DNA of 64,000 nucleotides. Source: Nansenia antarctica. Taxonomy: Eukaryota; Chordata; Actinopteri; Argentiniformes; Microstomatidae. A model generated the notes under the pieces. That model saw only the letters and a list, made by a program, of their open reading frames with translations, was not told where the DNA came from and searched no databases. Below, one piece after another: positions 42,187 to 56,000 of this stretch. The position numbers were made by a program, and so were the translations under genes. Numbering within the stretch: the stretch's first letter is position 1; every line of letters starts with the position of its first letter. The stretch is from assembly GCA_963989245.1 (NCBI GenBank), contig OZ022347.1:41347558-41411557 (forward strand), in the 5' to 3' direction.

Positions 42187-43857
42187 CTGAGAGACTGAGC
42201 TCGAAAGCCGAGGTGGTAGCTGTCTAGGCCTTGTTCCCTAGAGAAGATATCCCTACAACAATGCTGTGGGTGGTTGAGGTCTGAGGATGGTGGTTCGGGG
42301 TCGACTGTGTGAAACACCTCCAGCCTTCATTATCTGCTGGCCCGTGATGATGAACAACCAGGGTAATCAGATCATGTGATCTGCGCCTCCTGAGACCACA
42401 CTATTAATTAATAAGAGCATCTTGCTAACGGGAGGCCTCCTCCATTTCAGAAAATCGATTTGTGTCTCTCCGATGCTGCCGATGTGTCTACGGGAGGACG
42501 CCTTTCTACTGTCCAACCCACAGCCTGGAGGGAGCAGTCGCTGTGTCTGCTGCTAAACCACACAGGAGCAGGTGACACCTTCCCAGGGTTGGATCACGTT
42601 TCCTGTCCTCTCTCCCCCCCTTCCTGGGTGTGAACGTGTCAGAGTTGCAGACAGCGGCAGCTTTTGTACGCAGCGTTTATAGACTTTACTTAACTTAACT
42701 TCTTTACAACGAGGTGATCCAGTCCTAGTCAGAGAAAAGGGCAGGCGTACTGTAATTAAATTACAGGAGAAAGAATCCTTTGAACGTGGTTCGATTTGCA
42801 GTGAAGGGGTTGATTGAATCTGATTCCCTGATGTAAGCGTCCAATCTTAACCATGAACATGTTACATAATCTAATCTGTGCAAACAGCGTCTCATTGGTG
42901 CTTCTCTCATAAGGCACACAGCGAAAGATGGTGTAAGTCATCAGATAGAAGGGTGATTTATGCTTACAATTTTGATGAAGAACGTTTTCTTTTTTCTTTT
43001 TTTTTGCCCTTTTTAAAGCTGCTGTGCCATGCAGGGGTCATAGAAGTCAATACCACAGAGTAGTCAAGTGTAATATAGTCTGGGCTGCCACATATCCCTC
43101 ATATCTCAACACATGACTGGTAATCCAGAAGAGGTTGCTAAGGATGATCTCTCTATCTAACAGATTTGAACCATCTGCTGCTGACACCACTTTACAAGTG
43201 TTCTGGTCCTTTGTGTCACAGATGAATGAGGCACCTAGCAGACATCCTGTCTGGGATCACATCCACACACCTCTTTTCTCCTTATTATTACGTTTGAATG
43301 TTTCAGTAGTTGGGTCCAGTCATGTCTGATCTTATCTTAATGTGTGTTTCATGAGTAATATGTTGGTGTCATTTTCATTATTGTGTGATGTTTCTTTCCA
43401 GTATTTTGTTGTGCCTTTTTAAAAACATTCCACAGAAACCCAGACAAATGGTCAATGAGCTCATTACAGTTTGTATGGGGATGTAAATAGTGTCACACCC
43501 CTGGCTGATGTTTCTGTGGAAAACACTGCCTATGAATTGAATACTTTTGTTGTGTAACTTGCCAATGAGTGTCCCCAAAAGATATTTTGATATTTATGAT
43601 TGAAACCACAGCCAGTGTTGGAATGGGATGAATTTGCAATCAGAGATTGATAAAAGGTCTTTTTATGCATATTTTTTATATGCACGGTTGTTCTAGCCAC
43701 CAAAGTACAACAAGTCTGAAACCCACCAGCAACAGAACAATACAAATAAATCTCCAGAAGAGTTGTTTTGTGTAAATAAAGACTATAATCTTCTGGTAAA
43801 TCTTCGATGTTGCTGATCCTTGAACAAATTCTACTACAACTGATATCAGGTCACTTA
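42187..43857. other. Unique stretch, nothing recognised
   Basis: About 1.7 kb without tandem repeats. An AATAAA at 43777 is isolated. Several 60-70 codon frames lack motifs. Confidence 0.45.
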
Positions 43858-43859
43858 AA

Positions 43860-43904
<45 letters not shown>
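43858..43904. repeat. (ATT)n microsatellite
   Basis: About 15 ATT triplets. Confidence 0.96.
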
Positions 43905-44007
43905 CTGATTGACAATCTTCCTTACGTATAGGCTACCAGTAATATTATTTGGCACTAAATAGGATGAATGACCTTGCATTTTAGACATACTGTACCTTCC
44001 TGAAAAG

Positions 44008-47000
44008 ATAAGAGCCTGTCTCTATAATAGTCTGTCTCTATAATAGTCTGTCTCTATAATAGTCTGTCTCTATAATAGCCTGTCTCTATAATAGTCTGTC
44101 TCTATAATAGTCTGTCTCTATAATAGTCTGTCTCTATAAGAGCCTGTCTCTATAACAGCCTGTCTCTATAATAGTCTGTCTCTATAATAGTCTGTCTCTA
44201 TAACCAGGGGTGCACATAACTTTTTAGGGCCAGTGCTCAGAGGAGCACCTAGGGATGCTGCTTGGTACTCCCCGAGCTCGCGAGTCACGACCCCGTCCCA
44301 CAGGATGGATGAAAAAGGGATACATGGATAACTTATATTAGCAAAACGACATTTATTCATAAATAAAGATGAACGAACAAATGATTGTGTGCAAAACAAA
44401 ATAAACAAATGCAAAATCAAATGACTGCTCTTTAAGCATGAAAGTCTGTCAGACTCCTTTAAACACAATGAAATCAACTGACATCTCTTTAAGCACTAAC
44501 TGAATGTCTGTTCTTTAAACACACTGAAATAAACGGACATCTCCTTAAGCACTGCTCTGTTCTGTAAACACTGAAATCAACTTTTCAACAAAAAGTTACA
44601 GCCTAAGCATTTATTTATGCTACAAGCTTAATCGTCATCATCACTGCTCTCTTGAATGCTGTAAATTATCACTGTCCTCAATTTCAACCATGGTAGAGGA
44701 TGTTTTTTTTGTGATCAACTTTTTTTTTTTTTTTTGGTGCGCAAAAGCGCCTTCATGCGGCTGTTCTGCCGCGCAGCATGCATTTTGGCGACGCATGCGC
44801 ACTGGCGCACCAGTTATGTGCACCCCTGTCTATAACAGTCTGTCTCTATAATAGTCTGTCTCTATAATAGCCTGTCTCTATAATAGTCTGTCTCTATAAC
44901 AGTCTGTCTCTATAAGAGCCTGTCTCTATAACAGTCTGTCTCTATAACAGTCTGTCTCTATAATAGTCTGTCTCTATAACAGTCTGTCTCTATAAGAGCC
45001 TGTCTCTATAATAGTCTGTCTCTATAACAGTCTGTCTCTATAATAGTCTGTCTCTATAATAGTCTGTCTCTATAACAGTCTGTCTCTATAACAGTCTGTC
45101 TCTATAATAGTCTGTCTCTATAATAGTCTGTCTCTATAACAGTCTGTCTCTATAACAGTCTGTCTCTATAATAGTCTGTCTCTATAATAGTCTGTCTCTA
45201 TAACAGTCTGTCTCTATAATAGTCTGTCTCTTTAACAGTCTCTCTCTATAATAGTCTGTCTCTATAACAGCCTGTCTCTATAACAGTCTCTCTCTATAAT
45301 AGTCTGTCTCTATAACAGTCTGTCTCTATAATAGTCTGTCTCTATAACAGTCTGTCTCTATAACAGTCTGTCTCTATAACAGTCTGTCTCTATAATAGTC
45401 TGTCTCTATAACAGTCTGTCTCTATAATAGTCTGTCTCTATAACAGTCTGTCTCTATAATAGTCTGTCTCTATAATAGTCTGTCTCTATAACAGTCTGTC
45501 TCTATAACAGTCTGTCTCTATAATAGCCTGTCTCTATAACAGCCTGTCTCTATAACAGTCTGTCTCTATAAGAGCCTGTCTCTATAACAGTCTGTCTCTA
45601 TAATAGTCTGTCTCTATAATAGTCTGTCTCTATAAGAGCCTGTCTCTATAATAGTCTGTCTCTATAACAGTCTGTCTCTATAACAGTCTGTCTCTATAAT
45701 AGTCTGTCTCTATAATAGCCTGTCTCTATAAGAGCCTGTCTCTATAACAGTCTGTCTCTATAACAGTCTGTCTCTATAATAGTCTGTCTCTATAATAGTC
45801 TGTCTCTATAACAGTCTGTCTCTATATTAGTCTGTCTCTATAATAGTCTGTCTCTATAATAGTCTGTCTCTATAAGAGCCTGTCTCTATAACAGTCTGTC
45901 TCTATAATAGTCTGTCTCTATAACAGTCTGTCTCTATAATAGTCTGTCTCTATAATAGTCTGTCTCTATAACAGTCTGTCTCTATAATAGTCTGTCTCTA
46001 TAACAGTCTGTCTCTATAAGAGCCTGTCTCTATAATAGTCTGTCTCTATAATAGTCTGTCTCTATAATAGTCTGTCTCTATAACAGTCTGTCTCTATAAT
46101 AGTCTGTCTCTATAATAGTCTGTCTCTATAACAGTCTGTCTCTATAATAGTCTGTCTCTATAATAGTATGTCTCTATAATAGTCTGTCTCTATAAGAGCC
46201 TGTCTCTATAATAGTCTGTCTCTATAACAGTCTGTCTCTATAATAGTCTGTCTCTATAAGAGCCTGTCTCTATAATAGTATGTCTCTATAATAGTCTGTC
46301 TCTATAATAGTCTGTCTCTATAATAGTCTGTCTCTATAAGAGCCTGTCTCTATAATAGTCTGTCTCTATAATAGTCTGTCTCTATAATAGTCTGTCTCTA
46401 TAAGAGCCTGTCTCTATAACAGTCTGTCTCTATAATAGTCTGTCTCTATAATAGTCTGTCTCTATAACAGTCTGTCTCTATAATAGTCTGTCTCTATAAC
46501 AGTCTGTCTCTATAATAGCCTGTCTCTATAATAGTCTGTCTCTATAATAGTCTGTCTCTATAATAGCCTGTCTCTATAATAGTATGTCTCTATAACAGTC
46601 TGTCTCTATAATAGTCTGTCTCTATAATAGTCTGTCTCTATAACAGTCTGTCTCTATAAGAGCCTGTCTCTATAACAGTCTGTCTCTATAAAAGTCTGTC
46701 TCTATAATAGTCTGTCTCTATAATAGTCTGTCTCTATAACAGTCTGTCTCTATAACAGTCTGTCTCTATAATAGTCTGTCTCTATAACAGTCTGTCTCTA
46801 TAATAGTCTGTCTCTATAATAGTCTGTCTCTATAACAGTCTGTCTCTATAACAGTCTGTCTCTATAATAGCCTGTCTCTATAACAGCCTGTCTCTATAAC
46901 AGTCTGTCTCTATAAGAGCCTGTCTCTATAACAGTCTGTCTCTATAATAGTCTGTCTCTATAATAGTCTGTCTCTATAAGAGCCTGTCTCTATAATAGTC

Positions 47001-50000
47001 TGTCTCTATAACAGTCTGTCTCTATAAGAGCCTGACTCTATAATAGTCTGTCTCTATAATAGTCTGTCTCTATAATAGTCTGTCTCTATAACAGTCTGTC
47101 TCTATAATAGTCTGTCTCTATAATAGTCTGTCTCTATAATAGTCTGTCTCTATAATAGTCTGTCTCTATAACAGTCTGTCTCTATAATAGTCTGTCTCTA
47201 TAATAGTCTGTCTCTATAACAGTCTGTCTCTATAATAGTCTGTCTCTATAACAGTCTGTCTCTATAAGAGCCTGTCTCTATAATAGTCTGTCTCTATAAT
47301 AGTCTGTCTCTATAATAGTCTGTCTCTATAACAGTCTGTCTCTATAATAGTCTGTCTCTATAATAGTCTGTCTCTATAATAGTCTGTCTCTATAATAGCC
47401 TGTCTCTATAATAGTATGTCTCTATAACAGTCTGTCTCTATAATAGTCTGTCTCTATAATAGTCTGTCTCTATAACAGTCTGTCTCTATAAGAGCCTGTC
47501 TCTATAACAGTCTGTCTCTATAAAAGTCTGTCTCTATAATAGTCTGTCTCTATAATAGTCTGTCTCTATAACAGTCTGTCTCTATAACAGTCTGTCTCTA
47601 TAATAGTCTGTCTCTATAACAGTCTGTCTCTATAATAGTCTGTCTCTATAATAGTCTGTCTCTATAACAGTCTGTCTCTATAACAGTCTGTCTCTATAAT
47701 AGCCTGTCTCTATAACAGCCTGTCTCTATAACAGTCTGTCTCTATAAGAGCCTGTCTCTATAACAGTCTGTCTCTATAATAGTCTGTCTCTATAATAGTC
47801 TGTCTCTATAAGAGCCTGTCTCTATAATAGTCTGTCTCTATAACAGTCTGTCTCTATAAGAGCCTGACTCTATAATAGTCTGTCTCTATAATAGTCTGTC
47901 TCTATAATAGTCTGTCTCTATAACAGTCTGTCTCTATAATAGTCTGTCTCTATAATAGTCTGTCTCTATAATAGTCTGTCTCTATAATAGTCTGTCTCTA
48001 TAACAGTCTGTCTCTATAATAGTCTGTCTCTATAATAGTCTGTCTCTATAACAGTCTGTCTCTATAATAGTCTGTCTCTATAACAGTCTGTCTCTATAAG
48101 AGCCTGTCTCTATAATAGTCTGTCTCTATAATAGTCTGTCTCTATAATAGTCTGTCTCTATAACAGTCTGTCTCTATAATAGTCTGTCTCTATAATAGTC
48201 TGTCTCTATAATAGTCTGTCTCTATAACAGTCTGTCTCTATAAGAGCCTGTCTCTATAACAGTCTGTCTCTATAATAGTCTGTCTCTATAACAGTCTGTC
48301 TCTATAATAGTCTGTCTCTATAATAGTCTGTCTCTATAACAGTCTGTCTCTATAATAGTCTGTCTCTATAACAGTCTGTCTCTATAAGAGCCTGTCTCTA
48401 TAATAGTCTGTCTCTATAATAGTCTGTCTCTATAATAGTCTGTCTCTATAACAGTCTGTCTCTATAATAGTCTGTCTCTATAATAGTCTGTCTCTATAAT
48501 AGTCTGTCTCTATAACAGTCTGTCTCTATAATAGTCTGTCTCTATAATAGTCTGTCTCTATAATAGTCTGTCTCTATAACAGTCTGTCTCTATAATAGTC
48601 TGTCTCTATAACAGTATGTCTCTATAACAGTCTGTCTCTATAAGAGCCTGTCTCTATAATAGTCTGTCTCTATAACAGTCTGTCTCTATAATAGTCTGTC
48701 TCTATAAGAGCCTGTCTCTATAATAGTCTGTCTCTATAATAGTCTGTCTCTATAATAGTCTGTCTCTATAATAGTCTGTCTCTATAAGAGCCTGTCTCTA
48801 TAATAGTCTGTCTCTATAATAGTCTGTCTCTATAATAGTCTGTCTCTATAAGAGCCTGTCTCTATAATAGTCTGTCTCTATAACAGTCTGTCTCTATAAT
48901 AGTCTGTCTCTATAATAGTCTGTCTCTATAACAGTATGGCTCTATAATAGTCTGTCTCTATAAGAGCCTGTCTCTATAACAGCCTGTCTCTATAATAGTC
49001 TGTCTCTATAACAGCCTTTCTCTATAATAGTCTGTCTCTATAATAGTCTTTCTCTATAACAGTCTGTCTCTATAATAGTCTGTCTCTATAATAGTCTGTC
49101 TCTATAATAGTCTGTCTCTATAACAGTCTGTCTCTATAATAGTCTGTCTCTATAATAGTCTGTCTCTATAATAGTCTGTCTCTATAATAGTCTGTCTCTA
49201 TAAGAGCCTGTCTCTATAACAGTCTGTCTCTATAATAGTCTGTCTCTATAACAGTCTGTCTCTATAATAGTCTGTCTCTATAATAGTCTGTCTCTATAAC
49301 AGTCTGTCTCTATAATAGTCTGTCTCTATAACAGTCTGTCTCTATAACAGTCTGTCTCTATAAGAGCCTGTCTCTATAATAGTCTGTCTCTATAATAGTC
49401 TGTCTCTATAATAGTCTGTCTCTATAATAGTCTGTCTCTATAACAGTCTGTCTCTATAACAGTCTGTCTCTATAAGAGCCTGTCTCTATAATAGTCTGTC
49501 TCTATAATAGTCTGTCTCTATAATAGTCTGTCTCTATAACAGTCTGTCTCTATAATAGTCTGTCTCTATAATAGTCTGTCTCTATAATAGTCTGTCTCTA
49601 TAACAGTCTGTCTCTATAATAGTCTGTCTCTATAACAGTCTGTCTCTATAACAGTCTGTCTCTATAAGAGCCTGTCTCTATAATAGTCTGTCTCTATAAC
49701 AGTCTGTCTCTATAATAGTCTGTCTATATAAGAGCCTGTCTCTATAATAGTCTGTCTCTATAATAGTCTGTCTCTATAATAGTCTGTCTCTATAATAGTC
49801 TGTCTCTATAAGAGCCTGTCTCTATAATAGTCTGTCTCTATAATAGTCTGTCTCTATAATAGTCTGTCTCTATAAGGGCCTGTCTCTATAAGAGCCTGTC
49901 TCTATAACAGCCTGTCTCTATAATAGTCTGTCTCTATAATAGTCTGTCTCTATAATAGTCTGTCTCTATAACAGTATGTCTCTATAATAGTCTGTCTCTA

Positions 50001-53000
50001 TAAGAGCCTGTCTCTATAACAGCCTGTCTCTATAATAGTCTGTCTCTATAACAGCCTTTCTCTATAATAGTCTGTCTCTATAATAGTCTGTCTCTATAAC
50101 AGTCTGTCTCTATAATAGTCTGTCTCTATAACAGTCTGTCTCTATAATAGTCTGTCTCTATAATAGTATGTCTCTATAATAGTCTGTCTCTATAACAGTC
50201 TGTCTCTATAATAGTCTGTCTCTATAATAGTCTGTCTCTATAATAGTCTGTCTCTATAATAGTCTGTCTCTATAACAGTCTGTCTCTATAATAGTCTGTC
50301 TCTATAATAGTCTGTCTCTATAACAGTCTGTCTCTATAATAGTCTGTCTCTATAACAGTCTGTCTCTATAATAGTCTGTCTCTATAATAGTATGTCTCTA
50401 TAATAGTCTGTCTCTATAATAGTCTGTCTCTATAATAGTCTGTCTCTATAACAGTCTGTCTCTATAATAGCCTGTCTCTATAATAGTCTGTCTCTATAAC
50501 AGTCTGTCTCTATAAGAGCCTGTCTCTATAATAGTCTGTCTCTATAACAGTCTGTCTCTATAATAGTCTGTCTCTATAATAGTCTGTATCTATAATAGTC
50601 TGTCTCTATAATAGTCTGTCTCTATAACAGTCTGTCTCTATAATAGACTGTCTCTAAAATAGTCTGTCTCTATAACAGTCTGTCTCTATAACAGTCTGTC
50701 TCTATAATAGTCTGTCTCTATAATAGTCTGTCTCTATAACAGTCTGTCTCTATAATAGTCTGTCTCTATAACAGTCTGTCTCTATAATAGTCTGTCTCTA
50801 TAACAGTCTGTCTCTATAATAGTCTGTCTCTATATTAGCCTGTCTCTATAATAGTCTGTCTCTATAATAGCCTGTCTCTATAATAGTCTGTCTCTATAAT
50901 AGTCTGTCTCTATAATAGCCTGTCTCTATAATAGTCTGTCTCTATAATAGTCTGTCTCTATAATAGTCTGTCTCTATAACAGTCTGTCTCTATAATAGTC
51001 TGTCTCTATAATAGTCTGTCTCTATAATAGTCTGTCTCTATAACAGTCTGTCTCTATAATAGTCTGTCTCTATAACAGTATGTCTCTATAACAGTCTGTC
51101 TCTATAAGAGCCTGTCTCTATAATAGTCTGTCTCTATAACAGTCTGTCTCTATAATAGTCTGTCTCTATAATAGTCTGTCTCTATAAGAGCCTGTCTCTA
51201 TAACAGCCTGTCTCTATAATAGTCTGTCTCTATAATAGCCTGTCTCTATAATAGTCTGTCTCTATAACAGTCTGTCTCTATAATAGTCTGTCTCTATAAG
51301 AGCCTGTCTCTATAATAGTCTGTCTCTATAATAGTCTGTCTCTATAATAGTCTGTCTCTATAATAGTCTGTCTCTATAAGAGCCTGTCTCTATAATAGTC
51401 TGTCTCTATAATAGTCTGTCTCTATAATAGTCTGTCTCTATAAGGGCCTGTCTCTATAAGAGCCTGTCTCTATAACAGCCTGTCTCTATAATAGTCTGTC
51501 TCTATAATAGTCTGTCTCTATAATAGTCTGTCTCTATAACAGTATGTCTCTATAATAGTCTGTCTCTATAAGAGCCTGTCTCTATAACAGCCTGTCTCTA
51601 TAATAGTCTGTCTCTATAACAGCCTTTCTCTATAATAGTCTGTCTCTATAATAGTCTGTCTCTATAACAGTCTGTCTCTATAATAGTCTGTCTCTATAAC
51701 AGTCTGTCTCTATAATAGTCTGTCTCTATAATAGTATGTCTCTATAATAGTCTGTCTCTATAACAGTCTGTCTCTATAATAGTCTGTCTCTATAATAGTC
51801 TGTCTCTATAATAGTCTGTCTCTATAATAGTCTGTCTCTATAACAGTCTGTCTCTATAATAGTCTGTCTCTATAATAGTCTGTCTCTATAACAGTCTGTC
51901 TCTATAATAGTCTGTCTCTATAACAGTCTGTCTCTATAATAGTCTGTCTCTATAATAGTATGTCTCTATAATAGTCTGTCTCTATAATAGTCTGTCTCTA
52001 TAATAGTCTGTCTCTATAACAGTCTGTCTCTATAATAGCCTGTCTCTATAATAGTCTGTCTCTATAACAGTCTGTCTCTATAAGAGCCTGTCTCTATAAT
52101 AGTCTGTCTCTATAATAGTCTGTCTCTATAATAGTCTGTCTCTATAAGAGCCTGTCTCTATAACAGTCTGTCTCTATAATAGTCTGTCTCTATAATAGTC
52201 TGGCTCTATAACAGTCTGTCTCTATAATAGTCTGTCTCTATAATAGTCTGTATCTATAATAGTCTGTCTCTATAATAGTCTGTCTCTATAACAGTCTGTC
52301 TCTATAATAGACTGTCTCTAAAATAGTCTGTCTCTATAACAGTCTGTCTCTATAACAGTCTGTCTCTATAATAGTCTGTCTCTATAATAGTCTGTCTCTA
52401 TAACAGTCTGTCTCTATAATAGTCTGTCTCTATAACAGTCTGTCTCTATAATAGTCTGTCTCTATATTAGCCTGTCTCTATAATAGTCTGTCTCTATAAT
52501 AGCCTGTCTCTATAATAGTCTGTCTCTATAATAGTCTGTCTCTATAATAGCCTGTCTCTATAATAGTCTGTCTCTATAATAGTCTGTCTCTATAATAGTC
52601 TGTCTCTATAACAGTCTGTCTCTATAATAGTCTGTCTCTATAATAGTCTGTCTCTATAATAGTCTGTCTCTATAACAGTCTGTCTCTATAATAGTCTGTC
52701 TCTATAACAGTATGTCTCTATAACAGTCTGTCTCGATAAGAGCCTGTCTCTATAATAGTCTGTCTCTATAACAGTCTGTCTCTATAATAGTCTGTCTCTA
52801 TAATAGTCTGTCTCTATAAGAGCCTGTCTCTATAATAGTCTGTCTCTATAATAGTCTGTCTCTATAATAGTCTGTCTCTATAATAGTCTGTCTCTATAAG
52901 AGCCTGTCTCTATAATAGTCTGTCTCTATAACAGTCTGTCTCTATAATAGTCTGTCTCTATAATAGTCTGTCTCTATAACAGTCTGTCTCTATAATAGTC

Positions 53001-56000
53001 TGTCTCTATAACAGTCTGTCTCTATAATAGTCTGTCTCTATAATAGTATGTCTCTATAATAGTCTGTCTCTATAACAGTCTGTCTCTATAATAGTCTGTC
53101 TCTATAATAGTCTGTCTCTATAATAGTCTGTCTCTATAACAGTCTGTCTCTATAATAGTCTGTCTCTATAATAGTATGTCTCTATAACAGTCTGTCTCTA
53201 TAATAGTCTGTCTCTATAACAGTCTGTCTCTATAATAGTCTGTCTCTATAATAGTATGTCTCTATAATAGTCTGTCTCTATAATAGTCTGTCTCTATAAT
53301 AGTCTGTCTCTATAACAGTCTGTCTCTATAATAGCCTGTCTCTATAATAGTATGTCTCTATAATAGTCTGTCTCTATAATAGTCTGTCTCTATAATAGTC
53401 TGTCTCTATAACAGTCTGTCTCTATAATAGCCTGTCTCTATAATAGTCTGTCTCTATAACAGTCTGTCTCTATAAGAGCCTGTCTCTATAATAGTCTGTC
53501 TCTATAATAGTCTGTCTCTATAATAGTCTGTCTCTATAAGAGCCTGTCTCTATAACAGTCTGTCTCTATAATAGTCTGTCTCTATAATAGTCTGGCTCTA
53601 TAACAGTCTGTCTCTATAATAGTCTGTCTCTATAATAGTCTGTCTCTATAATAGTCTGTCTCTATAACAGTCTGTCTCTATAATAGACTGTCTCTAAAAT
53701 AGTCTGTCTCTATAACAGTCTGTCTCTATAATAGTCTGTCTCTATAATAGTCTGTCTCTATAACAGTCTGTCTCTATAATAGTCTGTCTCTATAACAGTC
53801 TGTCTCTATAATAGTCTGTCTCTATATTAGCCTGTCTCTATAATAGTCTGTCTCTATAATAGCCTGTCTCTATAATAGTCTGTCTCTATAATAGTCTGTC
53901 TCTATAATAGCCTGTCTCTATAATAGTCTGTCTCTATAATAGTCTGTCTCTATAATAGTCTGTCTCTATAACAGTCTGTCTCTATAATAGTCTGTCTCTA
54001 TAATAGTCTGTCTCTATAATAGTCTGTCTCTATAACAGTCTGTCTCTATAATAGTCTGTCTCTATAACAGTATGTCTCTATAACAGTCTGTCTCTATAAG
54101 AGCCTGTCTCTATAATAGTCTGTCTCTATAACAGTCTGTCTCTATAATAGTCTGTCTCTATAATAGTCTGTCTCTATAAGAGCCTGTCTCTATAATAGTC
54201 TGTCTCTATAATAGTCTGTCTCTATAATAGTCTGTCTCTATAAGAGCCTGTCTCTATAATAGTCTGTCTCTATAATAGTCTGTCTCTATAAGAGCCTGTC
54301 TCTATAATAGTCTGTCTCTATAACAGTCTGTCTCTATAATAGTCTGTCTCTATAATAGTCTGTCTCTATAACAGTATGGCTCTATAATAGTCTGTCTCTA
54401 TAAGAGCCTGTCTCTATAACAGCCTGTCTCTATAATAGTCTGTCTCTATAACAGCCTTTCTCTATAATAGTCTGTCTCTATAATAGTCTTTCTCTATAAC
54501 AGTCTGTCTCTATAACAGTCTGTCTCTATAATAGTCTGTCTCTATAATAGTCTGTCTCTATAATAGTCTGTCTCTATAATAGTCTGTCTCTATAACAGTC
54601 TGTCTCTATAACAGTCTGTCTCTATAAGAGCCTGTCTCTATAATAGTCTGTCTCTATAATAGTCTGTCTCTATAATAGTCTGTCTCTATAATAGTCTGTC
54701 TCTATAACAGTCTGTCTCTATAATAGTCTGTCTCTATAATAGTCTGTCTCTATAATAGTCTGTCTCTATAACAGTCTGTCTCTATAATAGTCTGTCTCTA
54801 TAACAGTCTGTCTCTATAACAGTCTGTCTCTATAAGAGCCTGTCTCTATAATAGTCTGTCTCTATAACAGTCTGTCTCTATAATAGTCTGTCTCTATAAG
54901 AGCCTGTCTCTATAATAGTCTGTCTCTATAATAGTCTGTCTCTATAATAGTCTGTCTCTATAATAGTCTGTCTCTATAATAGTCTGTCTCTATAAGAGCC
55001 TGTCTCTATAATAGTCTGTCTCTATAATAGTCTGTCTCTATAATAGTCTGTCTCTATAAGGGCCTGTCTCTATAAGAGCCTGTCTCTATAACAGCCTGTC
55101 TCTATAATAGTCTGTCTCTATAATAGTCTGTCTCTATAATAGTCTGTCTCTATAACAGTATGTCTCTATAATAGTCTGTCTCTATAAGAGCCTGTCTCTA
55201 TAACAGCCTGTCTCTATAATAGTCTGTCTCTATAACAGCCTTTCTCTATAATAGTCTGTCTCTATAATAGTCTGTCTCTATAACAGTCTGTCTCTATAAT
55301 AGTCTGTCTCTATAACAGTCTGTCTCTATAATAGTCTGTCTCTATAATAGTATGTCTCTATAATAGTCTGTCTCTATAACAGTCTGTCTCTATAATAGTC
55401 TGTCTCTATAATAGTCTGTCTCTATAATAGTCTGTCTCTATAATAGTCTGTCTCTATAACAGTATGTCTCTATAATAGTCTGTCTCTATAATAGTCTGTC
55501 TCTATAACAGTCTGTCTCTATAATAGTCTGTCTCTATAACAGTCTGTCTCTATAATAGTCTGTCTCTATAATAGTATGTCTCTATAATAGTCTGTCTCTA
55601 TAATAGTCTGTCTCTATAATAGTCTGTCTCTATAACAGTCTGTCTCTATAATAGCCTGTCTCTATAATAGTCTGTCTCTATAACAGTCTGTCTCTATAAG
55701 AGCCTGTCTCTATAATAGTCTGTCTCTATAATAGTCTGTCTCTATAATAGTCTGTCTCTATAAGAGCCTGTCTCTATAACAGTCTGTCTCTATAATAGTC
55801 TGTCTCTATAATAGTCTGGCTCTATAACAGTCTGTCTCTATAATAGTCTGTCTCTATAATAGTCTGTATCTATAATAGTCTGTCTCTATAATAGTCTGTC
55901 TCTATAACAGTCTGTCTCTATAATAGACTGTCTCTAAAATAGTCTGTCTCTATAACAGTCTGTCTCTATAACAGTCTGTCTCTATAATAGTCTGTCTCTA

